NCBI GenBank assembly: GCA_002469975.1
Contig: DKMG01000020.1
Location: 1 to 10,353 of the forward strand
Direction: 5' to 3'
Origin: Proteobacteria bacterium UBA7420
Lineage (GTDB): Bacteria > Pseudomonadota > Gammaproteobacteria > Magnimaribacterales > D2472
DNA length: 10,353 bases
The translations under genes and the position numbers were made by a program. How positions within the stretch are numbered: the stretch's first letter is position 1; every line of letters begins with the position of its first letter. Below the pieces are notes generated by a model. The model had not been told where the DNA came from. It did no database searches and saw only the letters and a list, made by a program, of their open reading frames with translations. Shown in pieces: positions 1 through 6,828 of the stretch.

Positions 1-1
1 A

Positions 2-913
2 GCCTCAGATCCAGATGCCGGTACAACCCTTGTATATAGCTTGGTTGCCTCAGAAGGATTGAAGGATGAGGGCCTCTTAAGCATTGATTCTTCATCAGGC
101 GCTATAGCTTTTGTATCTGCTCCAAACTTCGAAGTGCCGGGTGATGTGGGAGCAAATAACACCATAGATTTTTCCGTAAAGGTTTCTGATGGCTCTTTAA
201 GCTCAACTCAAGATTTCTCCTTTAATATTACAAATGTAAACGAAGCACCGGTTTTATCTGCTGCCGCTTTTTCTATCGCTGAGCAATCAACAGCTGTTGG
301 AACCATCAGCGCTTCAGACCCAGATGGAAGTACCTCATTAACTTACAGCTTAGCCAGTGGTTCAGATGCAATAGATGATGGTCTTTTGAGTATCAACTCA
401 TCCACCGGAGTAGTGTCCTTTCTTGTGGCTCCAAACTATGAGAGCCCTGGCGATCAAGGCTTGAATAATGTCTACAACTTTACTGTGAATGTTTCCGATG
501 GCAGCATAGACACCTCAAAAGCTTATAGCGTTTCTGTTGGAAATGTAAACGAAGCACCGGTCTTCTCAATCGCTTCAGCTCAAAATATTGTAGAAAATAG
601 TAGTTCCACAATTGTAGTCACTGCTTCTGATCCAGATACCTCTTCTCTTACTTACTCATTGAGCGGATCAGATGCATCAAAATTTTCTATTTCCAGTAAT
701 GGAGTGCTAAGTTTTGTATCAACTCCAGATTATGAAGCACCATCAGACTATGGCTCAAACAATGTCTTTGATCTGTCTGTCAGCGTTACCGATGGGGCAT
801 ATTCATCAAGCGTTACCCTTGTCATTACTTTAACAGATGATGTATCAGATAATTTTGGCATCGCCTTACCTAGAAATGTTGCGTTGGCTGAACTTCAACC
901 GGAGAGTGAATAA
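2..913 (+). CDS. Cadherin-repeat surface protein, 3' end (5' truncated by window edge)
   Basis: The frame is open from base 2, so this is the C-terminal 303 residues of a longer protein. It is built of cadherin-like beta-sandwich repeats of about 103 residues. Calcium-site-like ASDPD motifs lie near residues 1, 104 and 208, and linker motifs NVNEAPV at 78 and NVNEAPVF at 181. Each repeat also carries a GLLSI or GVLSF strand, an APNYE-type turn and a VSDGS or VTDGA turn. Such repeats are typical of large secreted or surface adhesins. The last repeat runs into a short acidic tail (DDVSDNFG to PESE) with no visible anchor, LPXTG motif, transmembrane segment or autotransporter barrel, so how it is held at the surface is unclear. 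The stop overlaps the next start by one base (TAATG), implying an operon. Start, signal peptide and total length are outside the window. Confidence 0.85.
   Translation, partial: ASDPDAGTTLVYSLVASEGLKDEGLLSIDSSSGAIAFVSAPNFEVPGDVGANNTIDFSVKVSDGSLSSTQDFSFNITNVNEAPVLSAAAFSIAEQSTAVGTISASDPDGSTSLTYSLASGSDAIDDGLLSINSSTGVVSFLVAPNYESPGDQGLNNVYNFTVNVSDGSIDTSKAYSVSVGNVNEAPVFSIASAQNIVENSSSTIVVTASDPDTSSLTYSLSGSDASKFSISSNGVLSFVSTPDYEAPSDYGSNNVFDLSVSVTDGAYSSSVTLVITLTDDVSDNFGIALPRNVALAELQPESE
232..252 (+). repeat. Copy 1 of 21-bp direct repeat at cadherin linker
   Basis: The 21 bases here recur exactly at 541-561, 309 bases (103 codons) downstream, in the same frame. Both copies encode the NVNEAPV linker between cadherin repeats. 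Exact nucleotide identity suggests recent internal duplication or gene conversion between modules, since the flanking repeat sequence has diverged. Confidence 0.8.
541..561 (+). repeat. Copy 2 of 21-bp direct repeat at cadherin linker
   Basis: Identical to 232-252 over 21 bases and in register with the roughly 103-residue protein repeat. It marks the boundary between the second and third cadherin-like modules visible here. Confidence 0.8.
901..906 (+). promoter_or_regulatory. Ribosome binding site for the 802-residue exported protein
   Basis: GGAGAG with a six-base gap to the ATG at 913, inside the 3' end of the cadherin-repeat gene. It is one of only two clear Shine-Dalgarno sites in the window and fixes the start codon. 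Confidence 0.65.
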
Positions 914-3321
914 TGATTAAAGTTATAAGATCCTTAATTTTATTGGGAGTTGCTTATTGGACCATGCTTCCAACACAAGCAGCTGTTCCAGCTGGGAGCC
1001 CATACCTCACTCAAACGCCCCAATTTTTTATGAATGATGAGTTGCAAGATAGCTTAAGCTTTACCTCCTTTTTGCTGTGTTTTATGGGGCAGATCGGAGC
1101 AGATAAAATGGCTTCAGCTACAAGTACTACCTACCTGGCTTTGGTTGATGAGCCATCCTGCAGCTCTGATTCCCAAGTGGCTCAAGGTGCTCAAGACACC
1201 TCAAAAGCAGGAGCAGCAGCGTCTAAGGGAGGCTCATCCAATATTAGCTATTCAAATATTACCGTCACAGTGTCTCAGGATTCTGCAACAGACCCTATGC
1301 AAGTCAAAGCTTGGTACCATTTGCCTGGCGAAGATGAGGATCCTGACTCATTGGTTTACATCTTAGGAACCACCACAGACCCAGTTAGCGACGCCAATCC
1401 ATATGGAAAATTTACGTTTCAATATACCGTGGTAATACCCGCCGAAGGAAATGCAATCATTCAAAAAGGCATTATGACTGCCACTGGACCACAGATTCTT
1501 TGGAATGATACTTTCTTGATTGATCCCGATAATGATATTTGGGCTGCCGGCAAGGCTGTGATCAATCTTGGTGCTAACAATACAGGTAATGGAGTGGTTG
1601 AATGGTCCGATGATGATGGGTTTTATCAATCTGCTTATGCATACAGCTCTGAGACCTTCTGCAGAGATCATCTTAAAGAATTTAATTCCGATACAAATAG
1701 CTGGGACGATATTAGTCAAGCAGAACAATGTTTTTTTACAGCTGAGTCTAAGGGAAAAAAAGAAGTGTTTAGCTATAGTTTGTATAACTCATTAACGGGC
1801 GATCAGCATGATCTTAGTAACAAAGGCTTTGGGATTAGTTTTACAGATAGCGGGGTTCAAAAATTTGGCTTTGCTGATTTTTTTGGCACCCATTTTGACG
1901 AAGAGACCTCAGTAGGCTTAGCCGACAATCAAGCATTTACAGTTACTGATCCTAGTAGTGACAAGAACGGTGATACGGTTAATTTAGACATTAAATATGG
2001 CAAATTAATTAAGATAACCCAATCAAAGGTCTCGCTAGATTCACTGAATGGTATCAGGATGAATACATTCTTGCCATCTAGCTCGGCTATTGGAACTAAT
2101 GCAGATGGAGCGGGTGAATATACCCTCTACTGGGATGCCACCAATGCTCGTTTTACAGCCACTCACAAAGATAGAAAGGCCATTACAAACTTTAATTTTA
2201 CTGCAGCAAACTACACTGGCGCATCAGGTGATGATAACCTTGATGCTTTTGGAGCCTGGGTTCCTGGAATGGGCGAGCTAACCGTTGAGGAGTCAGCTAT
2301 GAGCTCTCCAGCAAGCAATCTTATTCCCTTGCGAACTAATGAACTGGTTGCCAGTAGTGATTACCCATCAACACTTTATTGTCTCGAAATGTGTCCTAGT
2401 TATGAAACTATTGCAGCAACATATGCCGCGATCATAGATGATGACACAGACACTTCACCCACAGATGCTTATCAAGGTACTAGGCGATGGTCTGCAGATG
2501 CTAATGAGTTGATAACATACACACTGAATTCTTCCACTGGCCATTACCAAACGAGTGGAGGCGATATTGTCTTGCGTGCAAGTGATTCTTCTGAATACGC
2601 CTTATTTGAAAATCAGGACCACTCAGGCAACTATATACACGGAGTAAATACTGGCCCTTTGGTCACCACAGCCTCTGAACTAGAATGCCCAAATGACATA
2701 AATAGCGACGTAGATTACTGCATGTTTAATGCCAATGTTGGAAATATTTCTAGCTATTATGTTTGGGAAACAGGCCATAAATCATGGCGCCAAAAACGAA
2801 CTTTGCTAGATTCTAGCGGTAACACCATTGCTTTTTCTCCTCCACAAACACTGTATTTCACAGCCCCAAATAATAGTGATCAGTATGGGGAGTTTGCAGG
2901 CAAAGAAATCGCGTTGGATTTTAATGGAGGCTCTAATTTATGGGGCATACCTGGTAAATGCTTGAATACAACTACCGGCATTTTTATTGATAATTGCTAT
3001 AAAAATGGGTCCAACGGCGATGGTGGCTTTTGGCCCTGGGTTGACTACTTTAAATTACCCAAAAACGAGGCAACTGGACGCTTGTATACCGGCCGAAGCC
3101 AAACAGGTGACTATTACCTGACAGCACCCAATGAGGGAGCAGTCTTTTTGGGTCCTGATAGTGGAAGTGTAGGGGATTTAACCTTAGGCGACCTTAGCGA
3201 ACTTTCCGATCTCCCATCAATACCCAATATTGGGCCAAGTGGAGGTGCAAATTACATTGGTGCTGAGCCAACAACACCATCCTCACCTTCAATTAGGGTA
3301 GGAGAAAGAATAGGCGATTAA
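913..3321 (+). CDS. Large exported protein of unknown function, operonic with cadherin-repeat gene
   Basis: I do not recognise this 802-residue protein. It starts with a signal peptide (basic MIKVIR, hydrophobic SLILLGVAYWTML, likely cleavage after TQA near residue 23). There is no lipobox Cys, so it is probably soluble in the periplasm or secreted. A low-complexity Ala/Gly/Ser linker (about residues 88-107) precedes a long Asn/Asp/Ser/Thr- and aromatic-rich region without transmembrane segments. Ten Cys residues sit at 56, 83, 250, 273, 490, 494, 592, 603, 683 and 695, mostly in close pairs, which suggests disulfide-stabilised loops. The C-terminus is Pro/Ser/Gly-rich. The start is well supported: GGAGAG at 901-906 lies six bases before the ATG, and the ATG overlaps the upstream stop, so translation is likely coupled to the cadherin-repeat gene. 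A shared surface role is inference. Its stop shares TTAA with the converging gene. Confidence 0.75.
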   Translation: MIKVIRSLILLGVAYWTMLPTQAAVPAGSPYLTQTPQFFMNDELQDSLSFTSFLLCFMGQIGADKMASATSTTYLALVDEPSCSSDSQVAQGAQDTSKAGAAASKGGSSNISYSNITVTVSQDSATDPMQVKAWYHLPGEDEDPDSLVYILGTTTDPVSDANPYGKFTFQYTVVIPAEGNAIIQKGIMTATGPQILWNDTFLIDPDNDIWAAGKAVINLGANNTGNGVVEWSDDDGFYQSAYAYSSETFCRDHLKEFNSDTNSWDDISQAEQCFFTAESKGKKEVFSYSLYNSLTGDQHDLSNKGFGISFTDSGVQKFGFADFFGTHFDEETSVGLADNQAFTVTDPSSDKNGDTVNLDIKYGKLIKITQSKVSLDSLNGIRMNTFLPSSSAIGTNADGAGEYTLYWDATNARFTATHKDRKAITNFNFTAANYTGASGDDNLDAFGAWVPGMGELTVEESAMSSPASNLIPLRTNELVASSDYPSTLYCLEMCPSYETIAATYAAIIDDDTDTSPTDAYQGTRRWSADANELITYTLNSSTGHYQTSGGDIVLRASDSSEYALFENQDHSGNYIHGVNTGPLVTTASELECPNDINSDVDYCMFNANVGNISSYYVWETGHKSWRQKRTLLDSSGNTIAFSPPQTLYFTAPNNSDQYGEFAGKEIALDFNGGSNLWGIPGKCLNTTTGIFIDNCYKNGSNGDGGFWPWVDYFKLPKNEATGRLYTGRSQTGDYYLTAPNEGAVFLGPDSGSVGDLTLGDLSELSDLPSIPNIGPSGGANYIGAEPTTPSSPSIRVGERIGD

Positions 3322-3812
3322 TCTTTGTTTGCATCCCAGAGATCTGTCAGCAATTTCTTCTTGTTCTCGCTAAGACCTTGCATCAATGGAGTGGCTGGAT
3401 TGTCGTTAATTGCAGATTGCACAAGCTTCTTATCTTTCTTGCTCAAGATAAGCATGCCAATTTTTTCCATTCCTAGTATCAAAGTAGCAAGATAACTCTC
3501 TATTCTGACCCTGCCCAGGACAGTATGAGTGATCTCTACATTGCGCCTATCAATAGAACTAATGTTTTTTTCTATGAACCCTTGTTTGTAAAGGTGAGCA
3601 AGCAAGCTTCCTGCTTTAGGCGCAGAGATATACAGGTTTTCTATTATCCAACTAGGCGTTATAGGGGGAAGTTTTAAGCTCTCGCGGCGATATATCTCTA
3701 AGTTTATAATTCTGGATTCATGGTCAGCCACCACCGGTCTCTTAGCAGCTTGTTCAACCATGATTAAAAGTTCAGTAGAATTTAGGGTCGCTAGTTTAGT
3801 AAGAATATCCAT
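3318..3812 (-). CDS. MarR-like winged-helix DNA-binding protein
   Basis: This is a 164-residue predicted transcription regulator. Residues about 62-108 match the MarR pattern of recognition helix plus wing: SAPKAGSLLAHLYKQGFIEK (63-82), then the wing with DRRNVEIT (88-95) and a following helix (VLGRVRIESYL). The DRR wing signature is what MarR proteins use in the minor groove. The N-terminal and C-terminal helices probably form the dimer interface, and the basic tail is Lys-rich. It is the last gene of the ppk2-ppx operon, 14 bases after ppx, so control of polyphosphate or phosphate genes is a reasonable inference without direct proof. No Shine-Dalgarno is visible before the ATG (the upstream strand is pyrimidine-rich), so it may rely on read-through from ppx. 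Sequence outside the wing is divergent, and the ligand is unknown. Confidence 0.6.
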   Translation of the reverse strand: MDILTKLATLNSTELLIMVEQAAKRPVVADHESRIINLEIYRRESLKLPPITPSWIIENLYISAPKAGSLLAHLYKQGFIEKNISSIDRRNVEITHTVLGRVRIESYLATLILGMEKIGMLILSKKDKKLVQSAINDNPATPLMQGLSENKKKLLTDLWDANKD

Positions 3813-3826
3813 ATAGAAAAAAGAAA

Positions 3827-4681
3827 TTAAATAAATTTAATATCTTTGGAGTATATCTCATGAAATAATTTCACTGCAATAGAGTCAGAGACTCCCCATT
3901 TTGTAGAGGTGATGACCTCAACCTCAAGAATGTCCGCAATAAACTTAAAGATATCTAAAGCATCATCAATCACATCTGCTCGATCTGGTGAAAATTGGTA
4001 TTTAGTTATCTTTTCTTCGGTTGTGAGCTGTTTTAGTGAGTCTAGTCGCCCATGAAAGTCATGTATGTTGAGTTGAGGGGTGTCATCAATACCTAAAAAT
4101 GATCGAATGTTGCCACCAATCCCTGTTAATTTTTTTATAGGCTTCACAGAAGTAAGCCATTTCTCCAATCTATCCCATTCTTTTGTTTGATCTTTCTTTA
4201 GCATATTTCTAACCGCCCCAAGCTGGAATGACCGTATGTCAATCTTTTTACCCTTTCTTAGATAGAACTCTGTACTGCCACCTCCTAAATCAACAAACAA
4301 TGTTGTTTTTCCGCTGCAAGCTTTAGGATGAAAACGCATAAGCTTGGCTTCTTCAAGTCCAGATATAACTCTGAGGGGATGATGAATCGCTGTTTCAATA
4401 TACCGTCGTGCCTCTTCTGAGTTAGATGTATCTCGAAATGCAGATGTGGCAATAATATCAAAGTACTTTATCTCATTCTTAACAAAAATTTTTTCATATC
4501 CGTGAATGGCTGCAATAACTTGATCAAGTTTTTTCTTGCTAAGCAGTCCTTGCTCAAAAACTTCGCTGCCCAATCTAATTGGCGATCTCATGCCTTGAAT
4601 AAACTCTATAGAGGTAGGAGTGGTATTAAAAATCTTAGATTTGATTGCATTGGTACCTATGTCTATGGAGGCAATCTTCAT
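3827..4681 (-). CDS. ppx: Ppx/GppA-family exopolyphosphatase (short form)
   Basis: The predicted enzyme removes terminal phosphate from inorganic polyphosphate or hydrolyses pppGpp; the family shares one fold for both and the sequence alone does not decide. Its 284 residues cover just the ASKHA (actin-like ATPase) core: phosphate-1 loop IDIGTNAIK (6-14), ATSAFRD (78-84), catalytic-Glu motif SGLEEAKL (107-114), phosphate-2 loop DLGGGSTE (131-138), LGAVRN (154-159), the GIGGNIRSF loop (187-195), SPDRADVIDDALDIF (231-245) and WGVSDSI (262-268). The C-terminal HD-like domain of the roughly 500-residue enterobacterial Ppx and GppA is absent, as in known short family members. The ATG follows the ppk2 stop with no gap (TAAATG), so translation is probably coupled to the kinase. 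Having both enzymes in one transcript suggests polyphosphate turnover. Confidence 0.88.
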   Translation of the reverse strand: MKIASIDIGTNAIKSKIFNTTPTSIEFIQGMRSPIRLGSEVFEQGLLSKKKLDQVIAAIHGYEKIFVKNEIKYFDIIATSAFRDTSNSEEARRYIETAIHHPLRVISGLEEAKLMRFHPKACSGKTTLFVDLGGGSTEFYLRKGKKIDIRSFQLGAVRNMLKKDQTKEWDRLEKWLTSVKPIKKLTGIGGNIRSFLGIDDTPQLNIHDFHGRLDSLKQLTTEEKITKYQFSPDRADVIDDALDIFKFIADILEVEVITSTKWGVSDSIAVKLFHEIYSKDIKFI

Positions 4682-5518
4682 TTATTCATCATCCATGTAG
4701 TTGGTTAAAATCATGTATTGATCATAATTTAAGTTGTTGAATTCAACCCCTTCTAATAGCACCTTGTAGTTATTAATTTTTCGCGACCAGATCAATGGCT
4801 TGAGTAATTTTTTATTCTCATACAAGGTTTGATTGAGAAGGAATCTCAGGGCAGTCAACCTGGCAATCATCTTATTATTTGCATTAATTTTAATCCATGG
4901 AGAAGATTCTGGAGATGTCCGCTCGAACATTTGCTCTTTGTAGAGGGTGAAAGCATCCCATTTGGTAACAATTCGCTCATCATTTGGTGAGAGCTTCCAA
5001 TATTTTAATTCTGATTGTTTTCTGGCTTTCATCCGCCTTTGTTGTTGATCTTGCGATAGAGAGAAGTAGAATTTAATAATTTCTATGCCTTCGTCTTGCA
5101 ATGATTCTTCCCACGGAATGACTCGGCCCATAAAGTCTCTGTATTGCTTCTCATTACAATAACCCATCACAGGCTCAGTAAGTGCTCGTGTATACCAAGA
5201 TCTATCCAAGAAGGCGATCTCACCTTTTTTAGGCAGAATTTTTGTCCATCTCTGAAACCAGTGACTAGATTCCCATTTAGTTGGAATCCCTAAATTGACA
5301 TATTTAAAATTTTTAGGGATGAGATATTGCGCAAAGAATTTAAACGCTGAACTTTTACCAGCCGTGTCTCGACCCTCAAAGACGATGCAGATTCTGCGCT
5401 TATTTTTAATCACATCTTCTTGGAGTTTTAAGAGTTCAATTTGCAATCGTCTTTTTTCAAGTCGATAAGATCTATCATTCAGCTTCTGATATTCTTTTTG
5501 ATCAAATGAAATGAGCAT
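4682..5518 (-). CDS. ppk2: Polyphosphate kinase 2 (PPK2 family)
   Basis: The predicted cytoplasmic enzyme transfers phosphate between polyphosphate and nucleoside phosphates. The 278 residues match the PPK2 fold end to end. Walker A is EGRDTAGKSS (48-57), Walker B is FLDRSWYTRA (103-112), followed by PVMGYC (116-121). The lid is RRMKARKQ (161-168) and YWKLSPND (173-180), and the late helix-strand motif is FERTSPESSPWIKINANNK (198-216). HWFQRW (86-91) and single-domain length resemble class I enzymes, which mainly make NTP from NDP or the reverse; that class call is tentative. The usual Walker A ending GKGG reads GKSS here, an uncommon variant. It is the first gene of the minus-strand operon ppk2-ppx-wHTH. 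No Shine-Dalgarno is visible before the ATG; an AAGGA lies too far upstream (about 20 bases) to be a normal one. An in-frame stop upstream excludes a longer ATG start. Confidence 0.93.
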   Translation of the reverse strand: MLISFDQKEYQKLNDRSYRLEKRRLQIELLKLQEDVIKNKRRICIVFEGRDTAGKSSAFKFFAQYLIPKNFKYVNLGIPTKWESSHWFQRWTKILPKKGEIAFLDRSWYTRALTEPVMGYCNEKQYRDFMGRVIPWEESLQDEGIEIIKFYFSLSQDQQQRRMKARKQSELKYWKLSPNDERIVTKWDAFTLYKEQMFERTSPESSPWIKINANNKMIARLTALRFLLNQTLYENKKLLKPLIWSRKINNYKVLLEGVEFNNLNYDQYMILTNYMDDE

Positions 5519-5550
5519 GGGGTTAAATAATGAGTCCTTGTAACTACCTT

Positions 5551-5579
5551 ATATAAGAGATTTTATTATAGTGGCTCAA
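5551..5579 (-). promoter_or_regulatory. Candidate promoter of the ppk2-ppx operon
   Basis: On the minus strand TTGAGC (5574-5579) is followed after 17 bases by TTATAT (5551-5556), part of the palindrome TTATATAA. A perfect TATAAT also lies at 5565-5570, but without a recognisable -35 at the right distance. Either could drive ppk2 with a short leader. The matches are modest in an AT-rich gap, so this is a weak call. Confidence 0.25.
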
Positions 5580-5634
5580 TTGATTAATGGATGTAAATTC
5601 TTTTAGATTCCAACAAAAAAGCTATTATAAGCTT

Positions 5635-6117
5635 ATGACAGATAATTTAGAGGTAAGAGTGAAGGTTCTAGAGGACACTCTTGCAATACAACATCTTAAA
5701 CATCGATACCTTAATGCTTGTGATGCCAAGGATGTCTCAGCCATGATCTCAACTTTTACCCCATCTGCTTGCATGATAGATTATGGTCCGGTTGGAGTAT
5801 TTAAGAATAGTAATGACTTGGCCGAAGTTTTTAAAGAGGTGGCATGTCACGAGTATATGCTCGAGTCGCATCATGCGCATAATCCCATTATTAAGATTAC
5901 AGATGACGATGAGGCAGTGGGAGACTGGTCTCTAACCTACAATTTAATTAACCTTGATAATTCTTCAATCGTAACTCTTCAAGGCAGTTACCATGATCTC
6001 TACCAAAGAATAAATGATCAGTGGCTCATTAAAGAAACAACTTTTAGAGGAGTGTCATCATTGAATTTAGAGATGGAAGAAAGCTTGCTGAAAGTAATTT
6101 TTGCAGGCAAGCCTTAG
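5635..6117 (+). CDS. SnoaL-like / NTF2-fold protein
   Basis: This 160-residue alpha+beta barrel protein belongs to the nuclear transport factor 2 superfamily, closest to the SnoaL_4 type. The opening DNLEVRVKVLEDTLAIQHLK (3-22) with HRYLNACDAKD (23-33) is the family's first helix, and HHAHNPIIKI (79-88), GDWSLTYNLI (96-105) and YHDLYQRINDQWLIKETTFR (119-138) are its beta strands. Such proteins include isomerases, dehydratases and ring-modifying enzymes as well as non-enzymes, so no substrate can be named. The ATG at 5635 was chosen because family members begin at this helix. An in-frame ATG at 5587 would add 16 residues without family resemblance, encoded by promoter-like AT-rich DNA. Neither start has a Shine-Dalgarno; TATTAT at 5623-5628 sits where a leaderless transcript from 5635 would need its -10. 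It converges on the TetR gene with a four-base overlap. Confidence 0.75.
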   Translation: MTDNLEVRVKVLEDTLAIQHLKHRYLNACDAKDVSAMISTFTPSACMIDYGPVGVFKNSNDLAEVFKEVACHEYMLESHHAHNPIIKITDDDEAVGDWSLTYNLINLDNSSIVTLQGSYHDLYQRINDQWLIKETTFRGVSSLNLEMEESLLKVIFAGKP

Positions 6118-6710
6118 GCTGGAACTGCAAGGCAGCTAAGCAAGTAAGCATTGCTCGCTCGCACGGCCTCATTCAACCCTACATCTGTCAGCTCTGAATT
6201 TTCTTTGGTATTCAGAGACAGAATGGACAAAATAATTTGAGCGATGACCAGAAAAACACCTGGCTTATTAAACATGTTTGGCAGCCCAATAGAATCTTCT
6301 ACATGCCTTAAGATTGGGGTAGCAATTTTATGTAACTCAGCGCTTGATATAGAAGGACTAACCGTATTTTCTAATATTAGTTTTTGAGCTCCAGGCCGTT
6401 CTTTAAAGAAACTAATAATGCTGTGCACGCAATCTTTTAAGCAACCAGAGTAATCTGCCTCACTTTTTATCTCTAGATCTTTCACTAGCTCTTTACTACA
6501 GCTTTCAATGTATCTCTGAATTAAAGCAACTTTAATATCATCCGGAGTTTCAAAGAATTTATAAGTTGATGTCCGCTTCAAGTCTGCAAGCTCAGATATT
6601 TTTGCAATGGTTAGATCTAAAACAGTTCCTTGCTCAAGTATTAACTCAGCAGCATCAAGAATTTTGTTAATTCTCTCTAGACTTCTTTGTTGCTTGGCGG
6701 GGAGGATCAT
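6114..6710 (-). CDS. TetR/AcrR-family transcriptional regulator
   Basis: This 198-residue repressor-type protein has a classic TetR N-terminus: RINKILDAAELILEQG (13-28), then the helix-turn-helix TIAKISELADLKRTSTYKFF (34-53) and a continuing helix DDIKVALIQRYIES. The all-helical remainder forms the ligand-binding and dimerisation domain, which is variable in the family, so the effector cannot be inferred. The gene converges on the SnoaL-like gene, a frequent neighbour type for catabolic TetR regulators, and diverges from the small membrane protein at 6829. The paired TGACA/TGTCA boxes 70-98 bases upstream could be its own operator. No Shine-Dalgarno precedes the ATG; -10-like hexamers lie immediately before it, so the message may be leaderless. 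There is no later Met before the HTH, so the start is firm unless a non-ATG codon is used. Confidence 0.88.
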   Translation of the reverse strand: MILPAKQQRSLERINKILDAAELILEQGTVLDLTIAKISELADLKRTSTYKFFETPDDIKVALIQRYIESCSKELVKDLEIKSEADYSGCLKDCVHSIISFFKERPGAQKLILENTVSPSISSAELHKIATPILRHVEDSIGLPNMFNKPGVFLVIAQIILSILSLNTKENSELTDVGLNEAVRASNAYLLSCLAVPA

Positions 6711-6716
6711 TATTAT

Positions 6717-6745
6717 ATTATCGACATTTGTTCTGAAAAGTACAA
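6717..6745 (-). promoter_or_regulatory. Candidate promoter of the TetR gene, possibly giving a leaderless mRNA
   Basis: On the minus strand TTGTAC (6740-6745), a 17-base spacer and GATAAT (6717-6722, five of six consensus bases) would start transcription at or next to the ATG at 6710. A perfect TATAAT also overlaps at 6712-6717, but its start point would fall inside the gene. The -35 match is weak. Confidence 0.3.
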
Positions 6746-6779
6746 TTAGATATAGCTTTTTTTAATGAATTAGTTTATT

Positions 6780-6808
6780 GTGTCATTATTGTGACAAATT
6801 AGTGTCAC
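6780..6808. promoter_or_regulatory. Array of three TGTCA-type boxes at 11-bp period (Pho-box-like or TetR operator)
   Basis: Three 7-bp boxes separated by 4-bp AT spacers: GTGTCAT (6780-6786), TATT, GTGACAA (6791-6797), ATTA, GTGTCAC (6802-6808). The known PhoB Pho box is two CTGTCAT-type direct repeats with a 4-bp AT spacer, so the layout fits. The outer boxes match six and five of seven bases of CTGTCAT (the final C of the last is allowed in the Pho-box consensus); the middle box matches only four. Read instead as inverted repeats, GTGACA-N6-TGTCAC (6791-6808) is a perfect palindrome and TGTCA-N6-TGACA (6781-6796) overlaps it, as expected of a TetR operator beside a TetR gene. The array ends 20 bases before the small ORF and 69 bases from the TetR start. 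It is too regular to be chance in my view; the binding protein is undecided. Confidence 0.5.
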
Positions 6809-6828
6809 CTAAGAAACTAGACTATTTG

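Noticed and set aside
1145..1366. Overlapping frames within the 802-residue gene (1145-1366, 1568-1795, 2090-2281 plus; 1363-1728 minus)
   Set aside because: They lie wholly inside a long frame with signal peptide and Shine-Dalgarno, and their products are low in information.
4502..4708. Plus-strand frame of 68 codons across the ppk2-ppx junction
   Set aside because: It is antisense to conserved Ppx N-terminal motifs and has no independent support.
5587..5634. Upstream ATG at 5587 as start of the SnoaL-like protein
   Set aside because: The added 16 residues do not look like the family N-terminus and the DNA is promoter-like; it remains possible because neither start has a Shine-Dalgarno.
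6790..6808. CRP-type site (TGTGA-N6-TCACA) in the box array
   Set aside because: The half-sites do not fall six bases apart in the right orientation; the 11-bp repeat and the GTGACA-N6-TGTCAC dyad fit better.
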